The notes beneath the pieces are model-generated. The model searched no databases and had not been told where the DNA came from. It worked only from the letters and a program-made list of their open reading frames with translations. Below, one piece after another: positions 24,733 to 33,854 of a DNA stretch of 46,824 nucleotides. The stretch is from Candidatus Cloacimonas sp. Its GTDB lineage: Bacteria; Cloacimonadota; Cloacimonadia; Cloacimonadales; Cloacimonadaceae. The position numbers and the translations under genes were made by a program. The first letter of the stretch is position 1, and each line of letters opens with the position of its first letter. The DNA lies in assembly GCA_039680785.1 (NCBI GenBank), contig JBDKSF010000014.1, positions 1 through 46,824 of the forward strand, in the 5' to 3' direction.

Positions 24733-27700
24733 ATGGCAGAGGATATAACTCAGAAACTGGATGCATATATAACCAAGAAGATAGCTCTATCCAGAGTGAT
24801 GGGCTTTTTGAGAGATAGTTCCAAGAGTCATTTAATAGAGATAACCGGCAAATCTGGTACAGGTAAAAGTCACTTTGTTCAGCCCTTGATGGATAGCGTT
24901 TCCGATGTTTATGAGCGGCGGATTAGATTTTCTCCGCATCCTTTGGTGTTGAATCATTTCACGGAGCTTATTCAAATCATCACTGATGTGACTGAAGAAG
25001 ACCTTTATGGTTACTACAAAGAATTTAGGGATAATATCGGTTCAGTCAATAAATATGATTTTTTCTATTATTTGACGGAACGCTTGCAAGGGATGGAATT
25101 ATATCAGCCATTGTTGTTATTAGTGGATGATTGTGATGTTTTGGACGGTTATACGCGTGATTATTTACAATATTTGGTTCAATATCTTCCGGACTTGGGA
25201 ATTCAAATTGTAGTATTTACGCAGGCGCGGTTATTTCCTTTTTCGGAGCTGGAAAATATTCCCGCTTTGGGAGTGGAAGATTGCCAACAGCTATTGCAAA
25301 TGACTTTTCCCGACACTGATTTTAATAATGGCAGCGAAAGTGAGATATTTCAAAAAATAACTTCCGGAAACCTCATGATAATAGAAAAAGTCATCAGAGA
25401 GATGCAAGCCCAGAAACCGAAGGGAAAGTTTAATTTGAGCCCCTATCTGGAAAAGACCTTTGATGCAAAGCAGATATATTACGAAATGTTGGAAGCCCTT
25501 ACTTCGTCCCAAAAAGAAATTCTGGCTGGAATGTATGTTTTGGATGGTTTCGCCGCGGAAGAACTGTTGAAAGCGCTGGGCAAACCCAAAAATTTCAAAG
25601 CGGATTTAGCGTTTTTAACTGAAAAAGGTTTGATTTCCGATCCCGCAAAAGGTTGTTCAATTCAGAAGAAAAAAGCATTTTCCGAATGGTTGCAGAGCAG
25701 TTTGGAGGTAATAAACAACAATTTATTATCTCGTTTGATGGAATATCTGCAAGCAAAAAATGAATATCCTCAGCTGATCGTTTCGCTCCAAATGCTCAGT
25801 AAGAAATATAATGCGGCGCTTTTTAATAAAGTGATATCGGATTTCTCACTTATTAATGATGCCGAGAGTGTGCTGAAGCTGGAAGAATATGTGTTATTAC
25901 ATACAAAAAATCCAGCAGGCAAATTAGCGAGCACCCAAAAAATCGCAGAGGCATATTCGGCTTTAAATAAGAAAGATCAAGCGATTGATCATTTTCGGCA
26001 GGCATTGCATATTTGTACGGAAAATAATCTGCCGGCAGAACAGATCGTTTATAAGCTGGCAAGTGATCTTTATGCCGTGAATTCTTCCGCTTTTGCTTTG
26101 GAAATAATAAAACAATATTCTCCCGCCACCATAGATCCATATTGGAAAATTAAGATTCTGTTGCTAAAAGCCGATATCCAAACTGAAAACGAAACATTCA
26201 ATGATGCGTTCACTACCTTAGATAATGTAAGCCACTCTTTCAATAGTATTTCGGATCAAAAACTAAGACACTGCGTTCAAGCAGAAGCAAAGAAAATACG
26301 CGGTAAAATTCATTATTACATCAATGAATGGGAGCAAGCGGAAGAGGTATTTAACGCAGCGGAAACACTTTATTCTCTGGCAAAAGATCATAGCGGTTTG
26401 GCAGCCATCTATAACAACTTGGGTGTGTTATATATGTTTCAGGGTTTTTGGGAAAAGAGCGAGGCCTATTTTCTGAAAAGTTTGGCGTTGGAAAAACAGT
26501 ATTACAACTTGAATGGGATCTCGGTTTGCTATAATAATTTAGGTGGTTTGATGGATGATAAAGGCGATCCGGCAAAATCGTTATATTATCTGGAAGAAGC
26601 ACTAAAAATCCAAAGGTTGCTTGCCGAGCCCTATAATATAACCAATATTTACAATAACATCGGGGTAACCCTGATGGATCATAATGAGTATGATAGAGCG
26701 GAAGAAGCGCTGAAAAAGTCACTGGAAATAGCCAATGAATTCGTTTTTAACCGAAATACCATCGCTTCGATGAATAACTTAGGAGCTTTATATTTTAAAA
26801 AAGGCGATTGGGTGGAATCCATATCCTACTATGAAAAGGCAATAAAATTATCTCAAGAAAGCGATTTTAACGAAGGTCTGTTACGCAGCTTCAATAACTT
26901 AGGCGAGGTCTATGAAAAACAGGATGAATTGAATTTGGCTTATGACCTCTACATAAAAGGGTTGGAATTACTTCCTTCCGTTTCCGATGATTATATTAAA
27001 GCCGATTTATACGGAAACCTGGGTAGCGTTTTCACCAAGCTGCATAAATTTAAAGAGGCATATCGCTATTTGGTGGAAAGCTTGGATTTTTTCAAGTCCA
27101 TTGCGGCGCGGGATAAAATTATCGAAGGTTATCTGAAACAGGCATATTACTTCATTTTAACGCGAAATATTGAAAGTGCGGATTATTACATCGCGGAAGC
27201 CCAAAAGCTTGCAACCGAACAGAATTTGCCCTTTGAAATTGGAAGAGCTTATTATCTGCGCGCTTTGCTGGAAAGAAAAAACCCAGAAGCTGCCAAGGAT
27301 CATTTGAATAATGCGATCCGAAATTTTGTGGAAGTAGGCAGCAACTATGAACTCTCTTTGGCAAATTATGAACTCGCGGGTGTGCTTTTAGATATGCAGG
27401 AATGGGAGCAAGCGCTGCAAATTTTGAAAAATAACCAGAAAATAATAGAAAAATACGGCTCCATTAAGTTATTGGAACAGAACGATATCCTAATGCAAAA
27501 AATCTCGCGTGAGTATTCATCGCAAATGGAAGAGGCAAAATTTGAAGAGAATTTGCTGAATCAATTTTACGAGATAACCCAGAAACTGAATACCATAACT
27601 GATCTGGATGTTCTGATTGAACAGTCCCTTGCCAGTTTAACGGAAATGTCCAGCGCCGACGGCGGAATTTTATTGTTGCATGCCAATCCCAGTTTACCGG

Positions 27701-29016
27701 ATGCCTGGGAATATAAGATCTATAACAATTTTTCGCCGGAAGAGAAATACTATGAGCAATTCCTGAATATTTGCACAGACATTTATCAGAGTGGAAAGCT
27801 GGAAAACATTAAACAACCGCATTTTGCTCCTATGTATAATAATATTCTGGTGTTGCCATTGTCCATCAGAAAAAATACCTTGGGAGTTGTTCTGCTCTTT
27901 TGTAAAAGCGGTTCCAAATATTTCTCGGAACGCATAATCAATTTACTCTCCGCTCTTGCCAATCAAATTATTGTAATTATAGACAACATTCGCAGCGCCA
28001 ATCTGGAAAAAAGCCATGCCATAATTCGTGAACAGCTGTCTTCCAATAATCTCTACGCTGATATAATAGGCAAAAGCCCGGAAATGTTGAAAATATTTGA
28101 GATCATTGAAAAGGTAAAAGATACACCTACCACTGTCCTTTTGGAAGGCCCCAGCGGAACAGGTAAAGAATTGATAGCCCGTGCTTTACATTATAGTAGC
28201 AACCGCAGAACGAAAGCATTTGTAGCTCAATATTGCGGTGCTTTACCTGAAACCCTTTTGGAAAGTGAACTTTTTGGTCATGTGAAGGGTTCTTTCACGG
28301 GTGCCGCTTATGATAAGAAAGGCCTTTTTGAAATTGCGGATGGAGGAACTTTCTTTCTTGATGAAATTGCCGACATCAGCCAATCAACCCAAGCCAAATT
28401 GCTGCGTTTTTTACAGGAAGGCGAAATTAAAAGAGTCGGCGCCACTAAAACCGAAAAAGTTAATGTGCGTGTTGTTTGTGCTACCAATGTTCCTTTGATG
28501 GAAAGAGTTAAACGAGGCGATTTTCGTTTAGATCTATATTACCGGTTGAATGTGATTCGCATTGATGTTCCACCTTTAAAAAACCGAGCTGGAGACATTC
28601 CTCTTTTGGCAATTCACTTTTTAGATAAATATAATAAACGGATGAACAAAAATGTTCCCGGCTTCTCTGCAGAAGCAATGAAGATTTTGGAACAATTCGA
28701 TTGGCCTGGAAATGTGCGTCAGCTGGAAAATGAAATTGAACGCGCCGTAACTCTTGCCGAGCCCAATACATTCATCAAACCAAGCGATTTTAGCGAAGAA
28801 GTGTATCGGCATACGGAATATTCCAATACGATCGCTATGCTTTCAGGAAAGAAAAATTTGAAAGATGCAATTGAAGAACTGGAGCGTAAACTGATCTCCC
28901 AATCCCTGGAAAAATATCAATGGAATCAGACCCAGGCAGCCAAAGAACTTGGCCTATCCCGTCAGGGTTTGATAAAAAAGATGCAAAGATATAACCTCTA
29001 TCGAGAAGAGAACTAA
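24733..29016 (+). CDS. STAND-like ATPase/TPR/GAF/sigma-54 activator with Fis-type HTH
   Basis: I use the ATG at 24733 because AGGTGGG sits 4 nt upstream; a GTG 9 nt earlier overlaps that site. The 1427-residue protein has an N-terminal AAA/STAND-like ATPase (Walker A GKSGTGKS at 39-46, Walker B LLLLVDDCD near 128-136). A long TPR block with NNLG-type repeats follows (about 390-925), then a GAF-like sensor (about 950-1085). Next comes a sigma-54 AAA+ domain with Walker A near 1137, the sigma-54-contacting loop as GSFTGA near 1186, and FFLDEIAD near 1207. A Fis-type helix-turn-helix ends it (WNQTQAAKELGLSRQGL). It should sense a signal and open RNA polymerase with sigma-54. GSFTGA rather than GAFTGA is a small variation. 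The dinG-like gene follows 15 nt later. Confidence 0.92.
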   Translation: MAEDITQKLDAYITKKIALSRVMGFLRDSSKSHLIEITGKSGTGKSHFVQPLMDSVSDVYERRIRFSPHPLVLNHFTELIQIITDVTEEDLYGYYKEFRDNIGSVNKYDFFYYLTERLQGMELYQPLLLLVDDCDVLDGYTRDYLQYLVQYLPDLGIQIVVFTQARLFPFSELENIPALGVEDCQQLLQMTFPDTDFNNGSESEIFQKITSGNLMIIEKVIREMQAQKPKGKFNLSPYLEKTFDAKQIYYEMLEALTSSQKEILAGMYVLDGFAAEELLKALGKPKNFKADLAFLTEKGLISDPAKGCSIQKKKAFSEWLQSSLEVINNNLLSRLMEYLQAKNEYPQLIVSLQMLSKKYNAALFNKVISDFSLINDAESVLKLEEYVLLHTKNPAGKLASTQKIAEAYSALNKKDQAIDHFRQALHICTENNLPAEQIVYKLASDLYAVNSSAFALEIIKQYSPATIDPYWKIKILLLKADIQTENETFNDAFTTLDNVSHSFNSISDQKLRHCVQAEAKKIRGKIHYYINEWEQAEEVFNAAETLYSLAKDHSGLAAIYNNLGVLYMFQGFWEKSEAYFLKSLALEKQYYNLNGISVCYNNLGGLMDDKGDPAKSLYYLEEALKIQRLLAEPYNITNIYNNIGVTLMDHNEYDRAEEALKKSLEIANEFVFNRNTIASMNNLGALYFKKGDWVESISYYEKAIKLSQESDFNEGLLRSFNNLGEVYEKQDELNLAYDLYIKGLELLPSVSDDYIKADLYGNLGSVFTKLHKFKEAYRYLVESLDFFKSIAARDKIIEGYLKQAYYFILTRNIESADYYIAEAQKLATEQNLPFEIGRAYYLRALLERKNPEAAKDHLNNAIRNFVEVGSNYELSLANYELAGVLLDMQEWEQALQILKNNQKIIEKYGSIKLLEQNDILMQKISREYSSQMEEAKFEENLLNQFYEITQKLNTITDLDVLIEQSLASLTEMSSADGGILLLHANPSLPDAWEYKIYNNFSPEEKYYEQFLNICTDIYQSGKLENIKQPHFAPMYNNILVLPLSIRKNTLGVVLLFCKSGSKYFSERIINLLSALANQIIVIIDNIRSANLEKSHAIIREQLSSNNLYADIIGKSPEMLKIFEIIEKVKDTPTTVLLEGPSGTGKELIARALHYSSNRRTKAFVAQYCGALPETLLESELFGHVKGSFTGAAYDKKGLFEIADGGTFFLDEIADISQSTQAKLLRFLQEGEIKRVGATKTEKVNVRVVCATNVPLMERVKRGDFRLDLYYRLNVIRIDVPPLKNRAGDIPLLAIHFLDKYNKRMNKNVPGFSAEAMKILEQFDWPGNVRQLENEIERAVTLAEPNTFIKPSDFSEEVYRHTEYSNTIAMLSGKKNLKDAIEELERKLISQSLEKYQWNQTQAAKELGLSRQGLIKKMQRYNLYREEN

Positions 29017-29031
29017 AGAACAGGAAGATGT

Positions 29032-31920
29032 GTGAATAGCGAAGCCAGGAAAGCAATTAAACCCGAAGTATCCAATATGGAGTTTTTTTCTGATAAGCCC
29101 GAATTTGTGGCTATCGATATCGAAACCACAGGGCTCAGTTTCAGTAAAGACGAAATTATTCAGGTTGCGGCCATCCGTTTTAGTGGAAACGAAGTAGTTG
29201 ATAAATTTGTCAGCTTTGTAAAACCCAGAGGTAAAGTTCCTAAGTTTATTGAACATTTAACTCATATTTCTGCGGATGATCTTAAATTGGCTCCTCCGGT
29301 TAAAAAAGTGCTGGTGGATTTCAGTAACTTTGTTGGAAACAGCATTCTGGTAGGGCATAATATAAGTTTTGATCTCTCTTTCATCAATGATTTTTTAATA
29401 AACGGCAATGACTTTCCTTTAAATAACCTGTACCTGGATACAATGGAAATTGGGCGAATTTATCTGCCTTTTACTACAGATCACAAATTGCCTACGCTCG
29501 CTGCATTTTTTGATATTGAACTCGATAATGCACATCGAGCTGATGCGGATGCCATTGCTACTGGGCTTCTTTTTAATGCTCTGAACGATTACATTTTAAC
29601 ACACTATAATTATATGATCAATGCACGCTTAATGGATTTAAGTATGCAAGCGCAATTGACCAGTTGTTTAAATGGGTATTTAAAATGGATTGTTAAACAA
29701 CTGCGCACAACGGCACTTTCAGGCATAAAACCCGTTCCAGTGATAAACGAACTGAATAATGTGATTGAGCATAGTGGTTCCGGTTCTTTAAACAACATAC
29801 AAGATGTCTTTGCTGAAAATGGTATTTTTGCCACCGAATTTCCTAATTATGAATATCGTTCAGGACAGCTGTCAATGGCAAAACAAGTAGCCGAGGCATT
29901 TGCTAAAAAAGAATTTTTAGTAGTGGAAGCGGGAACGGGAGTAGGCAAGTCATTTGCCTATTTGGTTCCGGCAATTGAATTTAGCAACCGCAATAAAGCC
30001 AAAGTAGTTGTTTCCACCAATACCAAGAACCTGCAAGAGCAGCTTTTCTTCAAGGATTTGCCTCAATTGCGCAAAATTTTACCCTTGCCATTTAAAGCCG
30101 TTTTGGTTAAAGGCAGAGAAAATTATATTTGTGAAAGACGCTGGCAGGATATTTTGGAAGAACAAACAAGAGGAATGTCTTCTTACGATGCGCATGGTTT
30201 ATTAAATCTGCTTGTTTGGAAAGAACACACTCACACGGGAGACATATCCGAAAATTCCTCTTTTGACAAGAACCATTATAGTGTTCTGTGGCATAAGATT
30301 TGTTCCGATCGTTATCTTTGTGGGGGTAGAAAGTGCCCTAATTTTCACGGTTGTTATGTAATGAAATTGCGCAAAGATATTGATAACGCATCTATCGTCG
30401 TTGCCAATCATTCTTTGTTGCTTGCCGATGCGCAAATGGAAAATTCCACTTTAGGCGAATATGAGTATCTGGTAATTGATGAAGCGCATAATTTAGTTTC
30501 CGCTGCTTCCAAAAACTTGGGTTTCACTTTAAGTTATGCTGATTTTAACAGCTTGTTCAATCAGCTATCTCATTCTGCCAAAAAATACTCCGGAGGTTTT
30601 TTACCTCAACTTCATCAGGCAGTTCAGAAAAGTATATTGACCGATGCCACTAAAACCCATATCCAATCTCTTTGTTCCAAGCTGACAAATGAACTTGATG
30701 GACAGCGTCAGCTAATTACCACTATCTTTACTATGGCTGCCGATCTTGGTAACAGCAGAGAAGCAAACTACCATAAATTACGCATAAAAGACACTGCTAC
30801 TTATCCTGATATTTATAATCTGCTGAAAGCGTTATCTTTGGCTCTTAAAAATATTCTCAACGATTTAGTTGCCTTAAATAATGTGCTAACTACTCTGAAA
30901 AGTGAGCAGTTACTCAATCTGGACATCATCAAGGATAACTTAAGCGGTTATCTGCAAAGATTTTCCGAAACGGAAGATTTATTACTAAATTTATTAAATC
31001 CCGATTTAGAAAACTATGCTTTATGGATTGAAAACGAGCTCCATCCTGAACGCAATTATCCTGCCAGCACTTTTTGTTATGCACCGGTAGAAGTATCTGG
31101 TTTATTAAATCGTTTGCTGTATAAGAACATACCTTGTATTGTTTTTACTTCTGCCACTTTATCCATCCGAGGTTCTTTCAAATTCTTTCTCAATCAAGCG
31201 GGTTTAAATTTGGTTACGGAAAAGAAAGTAGTGGAAAGCATTGTGGATTCGCCATTTGATTATGACAAGCAGTCGTTATTGTTAATTAGCAGTTTTCTGC
31301 CTGAACATAAAGATAAGTTTTTCCAAAGCCAAGCATTGGGTTGTTTGGAACAAATATTCACTACAACCAATGTGGGGACGATGGCTCTTTTTACTTCATA
31401 TAAGGATTTGGATACTGTTTACGATTATCTCAGCGATACACTTTATCATAGCAATCGTCCTTTTTTTGCTCAAGGCAAAGGTAGCAGCCGAAATTCCATT
31501 TTGGATGATTTTAAGAAAAGCAAAAATGCCGTGCTCCTTGGAACTTCTTCTTTTTGGGAAGGAGTGGATATTCAAGGTGATTCACTATCCTTGTTGATAT
31601 TATACAAAATTCCTTTTCAAGTCCCTTCAGAACCATTGGTGGAAGCTCTTATCGATAAATTAGAACGCGAGAATAAGGATTCCTTTATGCACCTAATGTT
31701 ACCCAATGCCTTATTGCGTTTAAGACAAGGTTTTGGACGGCTAATCAGAAGTAAATCTGACCGTGGAATTGTCTTGATAATGGATTCCCGCGTTTCCAAA
31801 AAAAGTTACGGACAATATTTCAAGCAGATTCTTCCAGGCCGTTGCATAGAACTGCAAAATGAACAACATCTGATCTCCGAAATCGGCAAATTTTTCAGTA
31901 ATTTAGCAGGACATTTATGA
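29032..31920 (+). CDS. dinG: DinG-family helicase with N-terminal 3'-5' exonuclease domain
   Basis: The 962-residue protein starts at a GTG (29032) behind AGGAAG. Residues 20-190 are a DEDDh exonuclease: Asp29/Glu31 in AIDIETTG, GHNISFD at 108-114 and HRADADA at 168-174. An XPD/DinG-type superfamily 2 helicase follows, with Walker A AGTGVGKS at 300-307, DEAH at 483-486 and the LRQGFGRLIRS motif VI near 900. Cys430-x4-Cys435-x5-Cys441 plus Cys367 fits the iron-sulfur cluster of XPD-like helicases. DinG proteins resolve R-loops, forks and G-quadruplexes. Exonuclease-fused DinG proteins in Gram-positive bacteria often lack this cluster, so having both is of note. It overlaps murB by ATGA. Confidence 0.93.
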   Translation: MNSEARKAIKPEVSNMEFFSDKPEFVAIDIETTGLSFSKDEIIQVAAIRFSGNEVVDKFVSFVKPRGKVPKFIEHLTHISADDLKLAPPVKKVLVDFSNFVGNSILVGHNISFDLSFINDFLINGNDFPLNNLYLDTMEIGRIYLPFTTDHKLPTLAAFFDIELDNAHRADADAIATGLLFNALNDYILTHYNYMINARLMDLSMQAQLTSCLNGYLKWIVKQLRTTALSGIKPVPVINELNNVIEHSGSGSLNNIQDVFAENGIFATEFPNYEYRSGQLSMAKQVAEAFAKKEFLVVEAGTGVGKSFAYLVPAIEFSNRNKAKVVVSTNTKNLQEQLFFKDLPQLRKILPLPFKAVLVKGRENYICERRWQDILEEQTRGMSSYDAHGLLNLLVWKEHTHTGDISENSSFDKNHYSVLWHKICSDRYLCGGRKCPNFHGCYVMKLRKDIDNASIVVANHSLLLADAQMENSTLGEYEYLVIDEAHNLVSAASKNLGFTLSYADFNSLFNQLSHSAKKYSGGFLPQLHQAVQKSILTDATKTHIQSLCSKLTNELDGQRQLITTIFTMAADLGNSREANYHKLRIKDTATYPDIYNLLKALSLALKNILNDLVALNNVLTTLKSEQLLNLDIIKDNLSGYLQRFSETEDLLLNLLNPDLENYALWIENELHPERNYPASTFCYAPVEVSGLLNRLLYKNIPCIVFTSATLSIRGSFKFFLNQAGLNLVTEKKVVESIVDSPFDYDKQSLLLISSFLPEHKDKFFQSQALGCLEQIFTTTNVGTMALFTSYKDLDTVYDYLSDTLYHSNRPFFAQGKGSSRNSILDDFKKSKNAVLLGTSSFWEGVDIQGDSLSLLILYKIPFQVPSEPLVEALIDKLERENKDSFMHLMLPNALLRLRQGFGRLIRSKSDRGIVLIMDSRVSKKSYGQYFKQILPGRCIELQNEQHLISEIGKFFSNLAGHL

Positions 31921-32858
31921 GTTTTAGCGCATTCTTGCTTTTACGCCAGGAATTGCCTCATCTATTTGAGGAAGGAATTATTCAGAGTGAAGTTCCTTTA
32001 AAAGAACACTGCACCTTCCAAATTGGCGGTCCCGCTGAAATTTTTTGCCTACCTGATAACACAAAACAATTGGTTGAATTGCTACAATTTTGTCTTACGC
32101 ATTCTATCCCTTATTTTATTTTAGGAAAGGGCTCTAATTTACTTATCTCCGATAAAGGGCTAAAAGGAATGGTAATCAGCACGGAGCATTTTACTAAAAT
32201 AACCAAGGATGAAGAATACATTTCTGCATTTTGTGGAGTTACTCTAAAAGATTTGGCTAATTTCGCTTGTGAAAATGGTTTAAGCGGTTTGGAATTTGCC
32301 TCAGGAATTCCGGGTTCCGTAGGAGGGGCTGTTTTTATGAATGCGGGTGCCTATAATTACGAAATTAAGGATATCCTCTATGCCAGCAATTGTATAATGC
32401 CTGTATTGGATAAAATTATTGCTGGTAAATCTCGTATCCATTTGAGAGCTGCAGACCACAATTTTTCCTATCGCCATAGTGCATTGCAAGATTTAGGATT
32501 AATTCATCTTTCTTCCGTGTTTCATCTAAAAAAAGAAAATCCTGCATTAATTAGGCAGCAGATGAATGAATTAGAACAAAAAAGATGGCAGAAACAGCCA
32601 ATGGAATTGCCCAGTGCGGGAAGTGTTTTTAAGCGTCCGCAAGGTTTTTATACCGGGAAATTAATTGAAGAATGTGGTTTAAAAGGTTTCAGAATCGGAG
32701 ATGCGGCTGTTTCTGAAAAACACTGTGGCTTTATTGTCAATCTTGGTTCCGCTACAGCCAAAGATGTTTTGCAGCTTATTCAACATATCCAAAACACTGT
32801 TTTTCTACGCTATGGCGTTAAATTGCAGACCGAAATTCGCATTTTGGGCGAGATATGA
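31917..32858 (+). CDS. murB: UDP-N-acetylenolpyruvoylglucosamine reductase
   Basis: MurB reduces UDP-GlcNAc-enolpyruvate to UDP-MurNAc with NADPH, the second committed step of peptidoglycan synthesis in the cytoplasm. The 313-residue size fits the shorter type II enzymes. Visible landmarks are HCTFQIGGPAEIF at 31-43, the FAD loop GKGSNLL at 70-76, GIPGSVGGAVFMNAGAY at 130-146, and SAGSVFKRP at 233-241 with a catalytic Ser in the GS pair. The closing Glu306 falls in QTEIRILGEI. Its start and stop overlap the neighbours by ATGA, so the three genes are likely cotranscribed. Other mur genes are not in the window. Confidence 0.96.
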   Translation: MSFSAFLLLRQELPHLFEEGIIQSEVPLKEHCTFQIGGPAEIFCLPDNTKQLVELLQFCLTHSIPYFILGKGSNLLISDKGLKGMVISTEHFTKITKDEEYISAFCGVTLKDLANFACENGLSGLEFASGIPGSVGGAVFMNAGAYNYEIKDILYASNCIMPVLDKIIAGKSRIHLRAADHNFSYRHSALQDLGLIHLSSVFHLKKENPALIRQQMNELEQKRWQKQPMELPSAGSVFKRPQGFYTGKLIEECGLKGFRIGDAAVSEKHCGFIVNLGSATAKDVLQLIQHIQNTVFLRYGVKLQTEIRILGEI

Positions 32859-33631
32859 AAAGCCGAAATATCCTGCTTCCTTTGCTGTTTTTGATCATCT
32901 TGGTCGCATTTTGGCAGTTTATCAGTGCCAAAGGAATCATTGCTTTCTGGGTTATCCCTTCTCCTTTACAAGTATTAAAGGTGTTTGTAGATTATCCTGA
33001 TTTGATTTGGCATCATTTAAAACCAACCTTGCTGGAAGCGGTCAGCGGACTTTTAATCAGCATTGTTTTGGGCTCTTTCACGGCTATTGCAATGAACTTA
33101 TCCAAAGTAATAAAGCAAATATTCTATCCGTATCTGGTTATTTCACAAACAGTTCCCATCATAGCGGTAGCGCCTCTGTTGATAATTTGGTTTGGCTATG
33201 GAATCAGCGCCAAAATTTTTGCCGTAGTGCTAATGTGTTTTTTCCCCATTGCTTTAGGACTTTATGACGGCTTCAGAAGTGTATCCATAGATCAAATACG
33301 GCTTTTAACTTCTATGGGGGCAACGCCTTATAAGATATTTACACTTTTAAAGATTCCCGCTGCTCTGCCTAATTTTTTTACAGGACTAAAACTGGCTGCC
33401 ACTTACAGCATTATGGGAGCCGTAATTGGTGAGTGGTTAGGGGGAACTTCTGGCTTGGGAATTTATATGACCAGAGCTACAAAATCCTATCAAACAGCCC
33501 AGGTCTTTGCCGTGATTTTAGTGATTGTTGCCTTGAGTTTGGCATTATTTGGCATAGTAGCTTTGCTGGATAGAATTTTGCTTAAGTGGAAATATCACAC
33601 GATAGATGAATATCTGGAGCCGGCAAGATAG
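32855..33631 (+). CDS. ABC transporter permease (SsuC/TauC/ThiX type)
   Basis: This 258-residue inner-membrane protein shows about six hydrophobic segments, beginning with LLPLLFLIILVAFWQFI. It has the cytoplasmic EAA loop typical of binding-protein-dependent permeases, here SMGATPYKIFTLLKIPAALP near 152-171, followed by GEWLGG near 192. The family imports sulfonates, taurine, nitrate or thiamine precursors. The ATPase and binding protein are not adjacent: it is the last gene of the plus-strand run and a convergent gene follows. The substrate cannot be named. It begins in an ATGA overlap with murB, an unusual partner. Confidence 0.87.
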   Translation: MKSRNILLPLLFLIILVAFWQFISAKGIIAFWVIPSPLQVLKVFVDYPDLIWHHLKPTLLEAVSGLLISIVLGSFTAIAMNLSKVIKQIFYPYLVISQTVPIIAVAPLLIIWFGYGISAKIFAVVLMCFFPIALGLYDGFRSVSIDQIRLLTSMGATPYKIFTLLKIPAALPNFFTGLKLAATYSIMGAVIGEWLGGTSGLGIYMTRATKSYQTAQVFAVILVIVALSLALFGIVALLDRILLKWKYHTIDEYLEPAR

Positions 33632-33641
33632 ATATAATAGC

Positions 33642-33668
33642 CACCGATGACACCGAAAACACCGAAAA
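33642..33668. repeat. Three tandem 9-nt units in a convergent intergenic region
   Basis: CACCGATGA, CACCGAAAA and CACCGAAAA follow one another directly after the permease stop. The rest of 33669-33854 is AT-rich and I see no clear terminator or gene. The role of the short repeat is unknown. Confidence 0.55.
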
Positions 33669-33854
33669 AGGATAAAAGCACGGAGCTATAAAAAAGAGGA
33701 GTATGTTTTTGAGAGGGGAACGGAGGAATTCAGATCTATCTTTTTATTTGTCCTATCAAAAATTCAGCTGGCTTAGCTAATCCCATTATCTGTCTGCTGT
33801 TTTTGCGCCGTTCATAATCCTACCTGCCCAATTAGTTTGTGGACAAAGTATTGG

